Source of the DNA: CALUVN01 sp944323595
GTDB taxonomy: Bacteria > Cyanobacteriota > Vampirovibrionia > Gastranaerophilales > Gastranaerophilaceae
Assembly (NCBI GenBank): GCA_963931255.1
Contig: OZ006972.1
Span: 620,001-684,000, forward strand
Reading direction: 5' to 3'
DNA: 64,000 nt
How positions within the stretch are numbered: position 1 is the first letter of the stretch; each line of letters starts with the position of its first letter. A model generated the notes under the pieces. The model searched no databases, was not told the DNA's origin, and saw nothing but the letters and a program-made list of their open reading frames with translations. Positions 50,904 through 59,399 of the stretch are shown here, piece by piece. The translations under genes and the position numbers were made by a program.

Positions 50904-52592
50904 ATGAAAGTTAAAAAACGTGTTAATCCGATTATTGAATATAATGAAAAAATACAATCCGGCGAAATTGTCGCTTGCGAAAAAATAAAGATTTTATATA
51001 AACACCTTGCGGAAGAAATTCAAAATCCGGAAAGTAAATATTATTATGATGAACAACGCGCCAATCATGCATTGACATTTATTCAAAAATTTTGCAGACA
51101 TTCCAAAGGCAAATGGGGCGGAAAACCGGTTATATTAGAATTGTGGCAAAAGGCGTTTATTTGTGCGCTTTTTGGCGTTTTAAAAAAAACAACTGGCAAA
51201 CGTCGATTTTCGGAAGCATTATTGCTAATAGGACGTAAAAATGGAAAATCACTTCTTGCGTCTGCAATTTCTATTTATATGATGATTGCCGATTCAGAAG
51301 CCGGCGCGGAGTGTTACGCAGTGGCGACAAAACGCGACCAAGCAAAAATTATTTGGCAAGAAGCAATGTCAATGGTGAAAAAATCACCGTTCTTGTTGTC
51401 TGTTATAAAATGCCGAACTAATGAATTAAGGTGTGATAAATTTGAAAGCACATTTAAGCCTTTATCTTCTGAATCAAATACACTTGACGGGTTAAATACT
51501 CATTATGCCGGAATGGACGAAATCCATGCATGGAAAGATAAAAATCTTTATGACGTCATAATTGATTCAACGTCAGCACGTGAAGAGCCAATTATATTGT
51601 CATTATCGACAATGGGTTATGTTCGTGAGGGAATTTTTGACATTCTTTATGATATGGCAAGCCGTTGTTTAATGTCAATTAAAGACGGTAATCAATTTAA
51701 TGAAAATTTTCTTCCGGTTATATATGAATTAGATAAAAGGGAAGAATATTCAAATCCGGAAATGTGGATTAAAGCAAATCCGAATTTGGGTGTTTCAAAG
51801 TCGGTTGATTATATGCAAAACGCATATAATAAAGTCCTTGACGACCCGCGCAAACTTACAAATTTTTTAACAAAAGATTGCAATATAAAAGAAACAGTTG
51901 CAGAAGCCTTTTTTAGTTTTGATGAAATAAACAATGAAGAAACATTTGTTTTTGATGAAATTAAACCGGCTTATTTTATTGGTGGTTTTGATTTATCAGA
52001 AACAACGGACTTGACGTCGGCTTGTGCAATGTTTGAATTGCCGGACAGACCGAACACACTTTTTATTGAACAAATGTATTGGTTGCCTTTTGATTTACTT
52101 GAAAAACGTGTCAAAGAAGACCATATTCCTTATGATGTTTGGTATAATCAAGGACTTTTGAGGTTGTCAAACGGTAATAAAATTGACAGAAAAGATGTTG
52201 AAGACTGGTTTGTTGAACTTGCAATTCAAAAGAAAATATATCCAAGTTTTATAGGTTATGACCGTTGGTGTGCGCGTGAAATTGTTGAAAGTATGAAATC
52301 AAAATTTGGCGCGCCATGTATGTACGAAGTTAAACAATATGCAAAAATTTTGTCTAATCCTTTAAAAATGTTGGCAAATGATTTTCGTTCAAAAAATATT
52401 GTTTACAATAACAATCCGATAACGAAATGGTGCTTAACAAATTTGGCGGTTAAAACAGATGTAAACGGCAATATTCAACCGATTAAAGCCGTTCATCAAA
52501 CGCGCAGAATTGACGGTGCAATGGCTATATTAGACGCTTATGTTGCATATATAGACAATAAGGACGAATATCGCAATGCAGTTGGGTTTTAA
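50904..52592 (+). CDS. Terminase large subunit (HK97 type)
   Basis: 562 aa. The ATPase has LWQKAFICALFGVLKKTTGK and RFSEALLLIGRKNGKSLLAS (Walker A variant), with YAGMDEIHAWKDKNLYDVI (Walker B). The nuclease half has YFIGGFDLSETTDLTSACAM. Length and motif order fit phage Terminase_1 (HK97-like). The portal start overlaps by 17 bases. Confidence 0.93.
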   Translation: MKVKKRVNPIIEYNEKIQSGEIVACEKIKILYKHLAEEIQNPESKYYYDEQRANHALTFIQKFCRHSKGKWGGKPVILELWQKAFICALFGVLKKTTGKRRFSEALLLIGRKNGKSLLASAISIYMMIADSEAGAECYAVATKRDQAKIIWQEAMSMVKKSPFLLSVIKCRTNELRCDKFESTFKPLSSESNTLDGLNTHYAGMDEIHAWKDKNLYDVIIDSTSAREEPIILSLSTMGYVREGIFDILYDMASRCLMSIKDGNQFNENFLPVIYELDKREEYSNPEMWIKANPNLGVSKSVDYMQNAYNKVLDDPRKLTNFLTKDCNIKETVAEAFFSFDEINNEETFVFDEIKPAYFIGGFDLSETTDLTSACAMFELPDRPNTLFIEQMYWLPFDLLEKRVKEDHIPYDVWYNQGLLRLSNGNKIDRKDVEDWFVELAIQKKIYPSFIGYDRWCAREIVESMKSKFGAPCMYEVKQYAKILSNPLKMLANDFRSKNIVYNNNPITKWCLTNLAVKTDVNGNIQPIKAVHQTRRIDGAMAILDAYVAYIDNKDEYRNAVGF

Positions 52593-53766
52593 TAGAATTT
52601 TTAAAAATATATTTGGTAGATTTAAACAGATACCACAAAGTTTGCAAAGTGCTTTTCTTTTGAATGGCGTTCCGTATTATACAAGCAATATTTCAAGTGT
52701 TTATGATATTGCGCTTGCACGTGCTTGTATTCATGCAATTGCAATAAATTGCGCAAAATTACAGCCAAAACACATGCTTAATGGCGACTTTCAAAAAGAT
52801 TCAGATTTGCAATATTTGTTGGGTACACGTCCGAATCCATATATGAGTTCTTTTGAATTTATATATAAAACAGCGTCAATGTTGTGGTCTTCAAATAATG
52901 TATTTGTTTATTGTCACCATAATGAAGCCGGAAAACTTTGTGCTTTTTATCCTATACCATATAAAAGTTTTGAACTTTTGGAAGCAGGCGGATATTTTTA
53001 TGCGCGGTTTAGGTGTAACAATATGACGTTTGTTGTTCCTTATGAAGAACTAATTCATTTAAGAAGACATTTCAATGAAGACGACTTCACAGGCAGTCAA
53101 CAAGCCCATGTGTTAGAGCCGACATTAAAATTAAATGATTCAGTAGTTGAATCAATTGTTAATGGTGTTAGAAATTCAAACAAATTACAAGGGTTGTTGA
53201 AAGCGTCTTCACTTGTTCAAGAAGACGAATTGAAAAAGAAAAAAGATGAATTTGTTTCTAATTATCTTGATATATCAAACACCGGTGGAATTGGTGTTAT
53301 AGATAATAAATTTGAATTTCAACAAATTAAATTAGAGCCGGTAGTTATTGACGACAAACAAATGCAAGCCGTTTCAAATGATTTATTCCGTTATTATAAT
53401 GTTTCGGAAAATATTGTTCAATCAAAATATACAGAAGCAGAGTTCAACGCTTTTTGGAACAATGTCATTGAGCCTTTTTCAATACAATTTTCACTTGAAT
53501 TAACAAGTAAAATTTTGACAGAAAAAGAAATTAAATCCGGTCAAAGCATTATAATGTCCGCCGAGCGAATGGGATTTGCAAGTATGGACACCCGCACAAA
53601 GGCAATTTCAACACTTATGCCGTTGGGTGTTTTAAGTATAAATGAATCGCGCAAACTCATGGAATTGCCGGAAATTGAAAATGGTGACCGTCATTTAATT
53701 AGTCTTAATTTCGTTGATTTGAAAAAAGCAAACAAATATCAAGTTGGAGAATCAGAAAATGAGTAA
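52576..53766 (+). CDS. Portal protein (HK97 type)
   Basis: 396 aa. YYTSNISSVYDIALARACIH, LLGTRPNPYMSSFEFIYKTA, and the later VIDDKQMQAVSNDLFRYYNV, then EAEFNAFWNNVIEPF are HK97 gp3-like portal blocks. It forms the DNA entry ring. The C-terminus overlaps the protease gene by 8 bases. Confidence 0.92.
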   Translation: MQLGFNRIFKNIFGRFKQIPQSLQSAFLLNGVPYYTSNISSVYDIALARACIHAIAINCAKLQPKHMLNGDFQKDSDLQYLLGTRPNPYMSSFEFIYKTASMLWSSNNVFVYCHHNEAGKLCAFYPIPYKSFELLEAGGYFYARFRCNNMTFVVPYEELIHLRRHFNEDDFTGSQQAHVLEPTLKLNDSVVESIVNGVRNSNKLQGLLKASSLVQEDELKKKKDEFVSNYLDISNTGGIGVIDNKFEFQQIKLEPVVIDDKQMQAVSNDLFRYYNVSENIVQSKYTEAEFNAFWNNVIEPFSIQFSLELTSKILTEKEIKSGQSIIMSAERMGFASMDTRTKAISTLMPLGVLSINESRKLMELPEIENGDRHLISLNFVDLKKANKYQVGESENE

Positions 53767-54352
53767 AGAATTTAATAAAAAATATCAACTTAGAGAAGTT
53801 GAATTGCGCAACGCTACCGTTGAAGAAAAAGACGGGAAAATGATTTTGGAGGGTTACGCGGTTGTTTTTGATAAACCGACAGTATTATTCAGATGTGGCG
53901 GTGTTGAATACAAAGAAGTAATTGACGCTCATGCATTTGACGACACAGACACTTCCGATTGTTGTCTTAAATATAATCACGGCGGAATGTTACTTGCGCG
54001 TACGCGTGGCGGTTCACTTGAACTTAAAAAAGATAATGTCGGGTTGTATTTTCGCGCCGAACTATTTGACACAACAACGTCACGTGATGTTTATTCGGTT
54101 GTCAAAGCCGGCGGATTAGACAAATGTTCTTTTGCTTTTCGCGTAAAAGAAGAAAAATACAATGAAGAAACACACACAAGAACTATTTTAAAGATTGAAA
54201 AATTATATGATGTTGCGGTGGTGGATATTCCCGCATATAACGATACGTCGGTTTCTGCAAGAAGTTTATTTGAAATGGAAATTGAGAATGAACAAAAAGA
54301 ATTGGAAAATTCAAAATTGCGTAAACGATTGATTATTGAATCATATTTATAA
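53759..54352 (+). CDS. HK97-type prohead protease
   Basis: 197 aa from ATG 53759 (GGAG site). LEGYAVVFDKPTVLFRCGGV, DTSDCCLKYNHGGMLLARTR and the DKCSFAFRVKEEKYN stretch include the His and Ser of the U35 protease family. It cleaves the capsid delta domain. The end is a charged helix (EIENEQKELENSKL). Confidence 0.92.
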   Translation: MSKEFNKKYQLREVELRNATVEEKDGKMILEGYAVVFDKPTVLFRCGGVEYKEVIDAHAFDDTDTSDCCLKYNHGGMLLARTRGGSLELKKDNVGLYFRAELFDTTTSRDVYSVVKAGGLDKCSFAFRVKEEKYNEETHTRTILKIEKLYDVAVVDIPAYNDTSVSARSLFEMEIENEQKELENSKLRKRLIIESYL

Positions 54353-54391
54353 AGTTTGTTAGTTATCACTTAAACATGAAAGGGAAACACA

Positions 54392-55543
54392 ATGGATTTT
54401 TTAAAAAGATTAAAAGAAATTGAAGCAAGAAAAGCCGAAATCCGTTCCAGTCTTCAAAATGACAAAGATTGTGACTTGGAAGCATACAAAGCGGAATTAC
54501 AGGCACTTTCAGAAGAAAAAAGAAGTATTGAAGAACGTCAAGAAATTGCCAATTCAATTAAAACCGGCAAAATTGAAGTGCGTCAAATTGGCGGTGGTGA
54601 ATTAGATAATAAACTTGATGAAAGTTCAGCAGAATACAGAAGTGCATTTTTCAAACAGTTGCAAGGGAAAGAACTCGACGAAATGGAAAAACGCGCGTTG
54701 ACTTATACCACTTCAACAGCCGGCGCAGTAGTTCCGACACAAACTTTGAACAAAATTATTGAAAAACTTGAACAGAATTCGGTTTTATTTGCGCATACTC
54801 AACATTATGCGATTGCGGGAAATTTGACAATCGGCGTTGAGTCTTCAAATTCAGAATGTGCATGGACGGCAGAGGGAACAGCCGGAACAGATTCAACCGC
54901 TGGCATTGTTCCGCTTAGTTTATCCGCGTATATTTTAAGCAAATTTGTTTCTATTTCTGCTCAAATTTCAAAAATGTCAATTGACGCATTAGAAAACTTT
55001 ATTGTAAATACACTTACAAGAAAGTTAAACCGCGCCGTTGATAAGGCAATTTTGGACGGAACAGGAACAAATCAAGCAACAGGCATAACAAAAGCAATGA
55101 CTTTTAAAGAAATTACAACGCTTGATTATGACGCCATTTGTGATATAGACGCAGAATTGAATTCTGAGTATTCAAAAAATGCCGTTTATATTATGAATAA
55201 GAAGACAAGAAATCTTGTTAAAAAGATAAAAAATGAAATCGGCGACCCGATTTTTGTCAAAGATACCGCCAATGGTTTTGGCGATATGTTGGACGGACAC
55301 CGCGTTATTGTTTATGACGCAATGGCAGATAATAAAATTGTCTTTGGTGATTTATATCAATATGTCTTTAATTTTGCGTCAAATCCGACAATTGAAAAAT
55401 CAAAAGATGCCGGATTTTATCAAAATGCGGAAGTTTACAGGATTACAGCACTTGCAGACGGTAAGCCCGCAATGCAAGACGCGTTTGTTGGTGTGGAATA
55501 TAAACCGCAAGCACAATCAGATGACGGCGGTTCGGGTTCATAA
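54392..55543 (+). CDS. Major capsid protein (HK97 type)
   Basis: 383 aa. The N-terminal ~65 residues are a coiled coil (KRLKEIEARKAEIRSSL, SEEKRSIEERQEIANSI), the delta domain that the protease removes. Then RALTYTTSTAGAVVPTQTLN, the spine helix and the P-domain DGTGTNQATGITKAMTF follow the HK97 gp5 pattern. A long AT-rich leader carries AAAGGGAA before the ATG. A strong hairpin follows 34 bases after the stop. Confidence 0.94.
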   Translation: MDFLKRLKEIEARKAEIRSSLQNDKDCDLEAYKAELQALSEEKRSIEERQEIANSIKTGKIEVRQIGGGELDNKLDESSAEYRSAFFKQLQGKELDEMEKRALTYTTSTAGAVVPTQTLNKIIEKLEQNSVLFAHTQHYAIAGNLTIGVESSNSECAWTAEGTAGTDSTAGIVPLSLSAYILSKFVSISAQISKMSIDALENFIVNTLTRKLNRAVDKAILDGTGTNQATGITKAMTFKEITTLDYDAICDIDAELNSEYSKNAVYIMNKKTRNLVKKIKNEIGDPIFVKDTANGFGDMLDGHRVIVYDAMADNKIVFGDLYQYVFNFASNPTIEKSKDAGFYQNAEVYRITALADGKPAMQDAFVGVEYKPQAQSDDGGSGS

Positions 55544-55576
55544 GGATTCATTATTGCTTCCTTTGATAATGAAAGT

Positions 55577-55607
55577 ATTAAAAGCGGGTAACTTACCCGC
55601 TTTTAAT
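55577..55607 (+). terminator. 14-bp hairpin after the capsid gene
   Basis: ATTAAAAGCGGGTA (55577-55590), loop ACT, TACCCGCTTTTAAT (55594-55607). It is a perfect stem with the T-rich right arm acting as part of the tract. It may cut transcription after capsid or stabilise the capsid mRNA 3' end. Confidence 0.7.
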
Positions 55608-55623
55608 ATGCTTTGAGGTTAAA

Positions 55624-55896
55624 ATGTTAGATAGTATAAAAACATACTTAAAAGTCGGTCATGATGTTGAAGACGAATTGATTCAAGATTTAATTGAATG
55701 GTCGAAAGCATTTATAAAAGAAAAAACCGGTCAAGAATATGACGAAAACGACATATTGCAAAAAGATTTAATTCGATTGTTGGTTGCTTATCGCTATTAT
55801 AATCGCAATGCAATTGGTGAAAAAACCTTGTCTGAATATCCGTATGCTATCACCGAACTATTAAAAACGCTTGCGTTTAGGGGGAAAAATGGTTGA
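55624..55896 (+). CDS. Head-tail connector (gp6-like)
   Basis: 90 aa with TTGAGG. MLDSIKTYLKVGHDVEDELI, QDLIEWSKAFIKEKTGQEYD and a late helical LLVAYRYYNRNAIGE fit the HK97 gp6-like connector (Phage_connect_1). It joins the portal ring to the neck. It overlaps the next gene by 8 bases. Confidence 0.88.
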   Translation: MLDSIKTYLKVGHDVEDELIQDLIEWSKAFIKEKTGQEYDENDILQKDLIRLLVAYRYYNRNAIGEKTLSEYPYAITELLKTLAFRGKNG

Positions 55897-56230
55897 TTGT
55901 GGCAAATATAACAAATTGATTACCGTTTTGGAACTCGACAAAGAGGGTGAAGAAAACGAAATTGGCGAAATAACACATAATTATAAGCCGATAAAATCAT
56001 TTTTTGCACGAATTGAATCGCGTGTTGGTTCGTTACTTACAGGAAGACAAGCCGGAACTATTGTTTCAAAAACGACACATAAAATTTCATATCCTTATTT
56101 GAATTTTCCTAAAATATCAGCGCAAGACCATAAAATTGAATGTAACGGCAAAAAATATTCAATTGATTATGTTCTTGATGATGATGAACTAGACGAAGAA
56201 ATGCAAATTTTTGTTACTTGTGAGGACTAA
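55889..56230 (+). CDS. Head closure protein (head-tail adaptor)
   Basis: 113 aa from ATG 55889 (GGGGGA site). DCGKYNKLITVLELDKEGEE, SFFARIESRVGSLLTGRQAG, TTHKISYPYLNF and KKYSIDYVLDDDE match the phage head-closure (gp16/HK97 gp7-like) family. The N-terminal extra codons to 55871 lie in the previous gene. Confidence 0.85.
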   Translation: MVDCGKYNKLITVLELDKEGEENEIGEITHNYKPIKSFFARIESRVGSLLTGRQAGTIVSKTTHKISYPYLNFPKISAQDHKIECNGKKYSIDYVLDDDELDEEMQIFVTCED

Positions 56231-56235
56231 TCAGC

Positions 56236-56694
56236 ATGGACGGTTTTATTTTTGATGAAATTGGCAATCTTGAAAAAGATATTTTAAAACTAGCAAAAGA
56301 CCAATTCCCAAAAGAAACGCAAAAATTTGTAATTCAAGAAGCAAAAAAAGGAAAAGAAATTGCCAAAAATATTGCAAAATCAGAATTAGGAAAGAAAACC
56401 GGTAATTATTTAAAAGGTTTTAAAAGTGGAAAATCCGGTTTAAAAGATAAATTTTCATATAAATTTTTTAATGATTCACCGCATGGTCATTTGATTGAAG
56501 ACGGACACTTTAAAGTTGCACGTGGTGAAAATAGAAACAAAGGTGCAAGCAGGCGTTCCGGGGCGGGTGGTGCGAAAAATGGTTTTGTAGAGGGTAAAAA
56601 AATATTTGTAAAAGCGCAAGTTCAAATGGAAAGCGAATTTGCCAAAGATGTTGACACATTTATTTCAAAATTAGTGGATAAAACGTTCAAATGA
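56236..56694 (+). CDS. HK97 gp10-like tail completion protein
   Basis: 152 aa. FVIQEAKKGKEIAKNIAKSE, KKTGNYLKGFKSGKSG, FNDSPHGHLIEDGHFKVARG and FVKAQVQMESEFAKDVDTFI are the family pattern. It completes the tail end. Its stop overlaps the next start (ATGA). Confidence 0.88.
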   Translation: MDGFIFDEIGNLEKDILKLAKDQFPKETQKFVIQEAKKGKEIAKNIAKSELGKKTGNYLKGFKSGKSGLKDKFSYKFFNDSPHGHLIEDGHFKVARGENRNKGASRRSGAGGAKNGFVEGKKIFVKAQVQMESEFAKDVDTFISKLVDKTFK

Positions 56695-57227
56695 TTACAG
56701 ATTTGCATATATTAAAAGGGTTTCATAATGTCTTGAAAAAATATTTTCCGGATATTCCTATTATTGATAATGACGACAGGAGAGAACACCGACCGGCGTT
56801 CTATATTCAAGATGTAACCCGTAAAGATGAAAATATTTCAAGTGACTTTTTTCAAAGTATAAAAGCATTTAGCATTACATATTTTGGTTCGGATAGCAGA
56901 ACGCACAATGTTGAACTTGTTAAAATTAAAGAATTTTTATCAAATATTTTTTTAAAACCAATGCAAGTGCGCATTGTCACAAAGAAAAAAGTCAAAACAA
57001 TCTTTTATGTTGAATTTGATTCAATCGACGTGAAAAAAAATCGAAATGAAAATTTTGTGACGTGTGATTTAATAATTTCAATTCAACAGCGCAAAATCAA
57101 TGTACTTATCGAGGAAGCAAAGGAAAATCAAGACGCAATCATTGTTGATTATGAAAACAATCTTGATAGTGAAACATACAACAATGAACTTATGGAAACA
57201 CTTGAAGATAAGACAAATATAAATTAG
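56691..57227 (+). CDS. Tail terminator-like protein
   Basis: 178 aa. MITDLHILKGFHNVLKKYFP, DNDDRREHRPAFYIQDVTRK and IKAFSITYFG-type strands match tail terminator/XkdJ-like proteins that cap the tail. It is followed by the sheath gene, as in PBSX. The C-terminus is long and acidic (EEAKENQDAIIVDYENN). Confidence 0.7.
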   Translation: MITDLHILKGFHNVLKKYFPDIPIIDNDDRREHRPAFYIQDVTRKDENISSDFFQSIKAFSITYFGSDSRTHNVELVKIKEFLSNIFLKPMQVRIVTKKKVKTIFYVEFDSIDVKKNRNENFVTCDLIISIQQRKINVLIEEAKENQDAIIVDYENNLDSETYNNELMETLEDKTNIN

Positions 57228-57235
57228 GGGGATTT

Positions 57236-58303
57236 ATGGCAACATTAAAACTTGAAGACATTGAAGCGCCGATTGATGTCATATTCAAACAGCGCGTCGC
57301 ACAACTTATTGCGGTTGGCGAAAAAGGACGTGTTCTTTTTGCACACAAAGACGCAACTTTGATGAGTGAAGAAGAAGACGCAACAACTTATAAAATTAGT
57401 GATTTTACAAGTTCTTTGAACACTGGTATTGAAGACGAAAAATTAAAATCAAAAGTTACCGAAATTTTTGACGGTGGTGCGGTTGAAGTTATTTTGTTTG
57501 AGCATGGCGACGATTTGGAAACATACGTTGATAAACTTGACGAATTACACTTTGACTGGTTGGTGTCAGATAATGCCGACGACCAAGCAACAGTTGCAAC
57601 ATATTGCATGGAACGTGAACTTTTTGCAATTTGTTATAATACCGCGAAAGACAATATGTCCGTTGTTAATTTTACTAATCCAAAGGTTGAAAAAACAGAC
57701 GGAACAGTTGTCACGGCACTTGATTATTTACCGAGAATTGCGGGTGTTTTAGCCGGTTGTCCTTATTCAAAATCGGTTTCTTATAAAATATTTACCGATT
57801 TAAAATCTGTCACAATGCCGGCAGAAATAACAGAGGGTGCGCTAATCCTTAAAAATGATGAAGACGGGGTTCGTTTTGCTAGTCCGGTCAATTCATTAGT
57901 GACATTAGGAACAAATGTCACAGAAGACATGAAATCAATTTGTATTGTTGAGGGTATGCGCAGATTAAAAACTGATGTTAAATATGCGTTCAAAAACTCA
58001 TACAAAGGTAATTATAAAAATCATTATGATAATCAATGTTTATTCATTACCGCCGTTAAAGCGTATATTCGCGAATTAGAACGACTTGAAATCCTTGACC
58101 CGTCTTATGACAACACTTGTGATGTAGATGTTGCAACACAGCGTGAAAAATGGATTTCAAGCGGGAAAGACGAAGCCGAAATTAACGCAATGACAGACCA
58201 AGAAATAAGAGAATTGACATATAAAGACATGGTGTTCTTGTTGCTTGACGTCAAATTCTTAAATGCAATGGAAGGTCTGCAAGCGACGGTTGAAATGTAC
58301 TAA
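57236..58303 (+). CDS. Tail sheath protein (XkdK-like)
   Basis: 355 aa with GGGGGG. The N-terminal IDVIFKQRVAQLIAVGEKGR, the central STL-like DFTSSLNTGIEDEKLKSKVT, DYLPRIAGVLAGCPYSKSVS and the C-terminal TYKDMVFLLLDVKFLNAMEG (continuing LQATVEMY) fit the PBSX XkdK sheath. It makes prophage 2 a contractile myophage. A strong hairpin follows. Confidence 0.9.
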   Translation: MATLKLEDIEAPIDVIFKQRVAQLIAVGEKGRVLFAHKDATLMSEEEDATTYKISDFTSSLNTGIEDEKLKSKVTEIFDGGAVEVILFEHGDDLETYVDKLDELHFDWLVSDNADDQATVATYCMERELFAICYNTAKDNMSVVNFTNPKVEKTDGTVVTALDYLPRIAGVLAGCPYSKSVSYKIFTDLKSVTMPAEITEGALILKNDEDGVRFASPVNSLVTLGTNVTEDMKSICIVEGMRRLKTDVKYAFKNSYKGNYKNHYDNQCLFITAVKAYIRELERLEILDPSYDNTCDVDVATQREKWISSGKDEAEINAMTDQEIRELTYKDMVFLLLDVKFLNAMEGLQATVEMY

Positions 58304-58327
58304 TTTTCAGCTATTCAGATGTTCAAC

Positions 58328-58349
58328 GCGGGCGCAATGCCCGCTTTTT
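58328..58349 (+). terminator. Terminator after the sheath gene
   Basis: GCGGGC (58328-58333), loop GCAAT, GCCCGC (58339-58344) and five T. It would reduce transcription between sheath and tube. Confidence 0.8.
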
Positions 58350-58381
58350 GTTGTCACTATTTAAGAAATGAGGGAATAAAA

Positions 58382-58816
58382 ATGCCAAAAGATATGGTTG
58401 CACAAAAAACTATAAATGGAACTTACGGTGAAGTTTGGTTCAATGGTTTAAAATTAGGTAATTGCAAATCATTTCAAGCCAAAGTAACCGGTGAATATCA
58501 AGAAATGGATATTGCCGGCAAATCCGGAAAATATCAAAAGTGGTTGGGTTTTTCCATTGCCGGAACAATCACTTTAACAAAATTAGATTCAACAATTGTT
58601 TCAATGGTTCTTCCATTTTGGAAAACCGGTCAAAACCCGACTTTTACAGTCGTTGGAAAACTTGCCGACCCGTCGGCGTATGGGGCGGAAAGAGTTTCGC
58701 TTACTGGTGTAACAATTGACGAAGCAACATTGTTGGACTTTGAACAAAAAACGGTAAAGGACGAAGAAGTTCCGTTCAAAGCCGAAGATTTTGACTTGTT
58801 GGATTTAATTGTTTAG
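58382..58816 (+). CDS. Tail tube protein (XkdM-like)
   Basis: 144 aa from ATG 58382; the longer frame reads through the terminator. TINGTYGEVWFNGLKLGNCK, YQEMDIAGKSGKYQKWLGFS and TLTKLDSTIVSMVL are the XkdM family pattern. It polymerises the tube under the sheath. Confidence 0.9.
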   Translation: MPKDMVAQKTINGTYGEVWFNGLKLGNCKSFQAKVTGEYQEMDIAGKSGKYQKWLGFSIAGTITLTKLDSTIVSMVLPFWKTGQNPTFTVVGKLADPSAYGAERVSLTGVTIDEATLLDFEQKTVKDEEVPFKAEDFDLLDLIV

Positions 58817-58844
58817 TAGTTATCAAATAAGAAAGGAAGTAATA

Positions 58845-59219
58845 ATGAAAAAACTCACAATTGAAGAACTTTTGCAAAGTAAAAAAATTACTCAAAAACC
58901 TAAAATGTATTTTGATTCCGAAGTGTTAGACAGACGAATTGATTTTGAAAAAATTGACCCGTCAAAAATAATGGAAGCATTGTTTGACGCAAAAGACGGC
59001 AACATGAGTGTTCATAATACTAATTTGTATATTATATATTTATCTGTTCCAATGTTTCGGAATCAACAAATGCTTGAAAAATACGGGATAAAAGATTCAC
59101 CTTATAAAATAGTTGAAGAAATATTTGAAAATAATGTCATGGAAATCACAAATTTTGCAGACACGATATTGTCAATATATGGTTTTGACGCTAAAAAGAT
59201 TGAAAAATTAAAAAAGTAA
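58845..59219 (+). CDS. Tail assembly chaperone, short form (XkdN-like)
   Basis: 124 aa from ATG 58845 with AGGAAG. KLTIEELLQSKKITQKPKMY, IDFEKIDPSKIMEALFD and MEITNFADTILSIYGFDAKK fit the XkdN/gpG-like chaperone before the tape measure. The gene ends in KLKK with slippery A-AAA-AAG directly before the stop; a longer form is expected (next entry). Confidence 0.88.
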   Translation: MKKLTIEELLQSKKITQKPKMYFDSEVLDRRIDFEKIDPSKIMEALFDAKDGNMSVHNTNLYIIYLSVPMFRNQQMLEKYGIKDSPYKIVEEIFENNVMEITNFADTILSIYGFDAKKIEKLKK

Positions 59220-59398
59220 TAAAAAGCGACGTTTGGTTGTCTTGCGTCGCTTATTATCTGCAAAAAGGACATAATCTTGATTATTTATTGAATTTGTCAG
59301 AAGACGCAAAAACAATGTTTATTGCGTCAATGGAATGCATGGCAGAAAAAGAGAATGAACGAATTGAATCAATATTTAAAATAATCGCAGGGGGATAA
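59210..59398 (+). other. -1 programmed frameshift site and chaperone extension (GT-like)
   Basis: A AAA AAG at 59210-59216 lies immediately before the TAA of the short form. After a -1 slip the frame reads KVIKSDVWLSCVAYYLQKGH, NLDYLLNLSEDAKTMFIAS and ends IFKIIAGG at 59398, two bases before the tape measure start. No independent ribosome site is seen for the extension. This is the canonical slippery site and conserved organisation of tail chaperones. Confidence 0.85.
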
Positions 59399-59399
59399 A

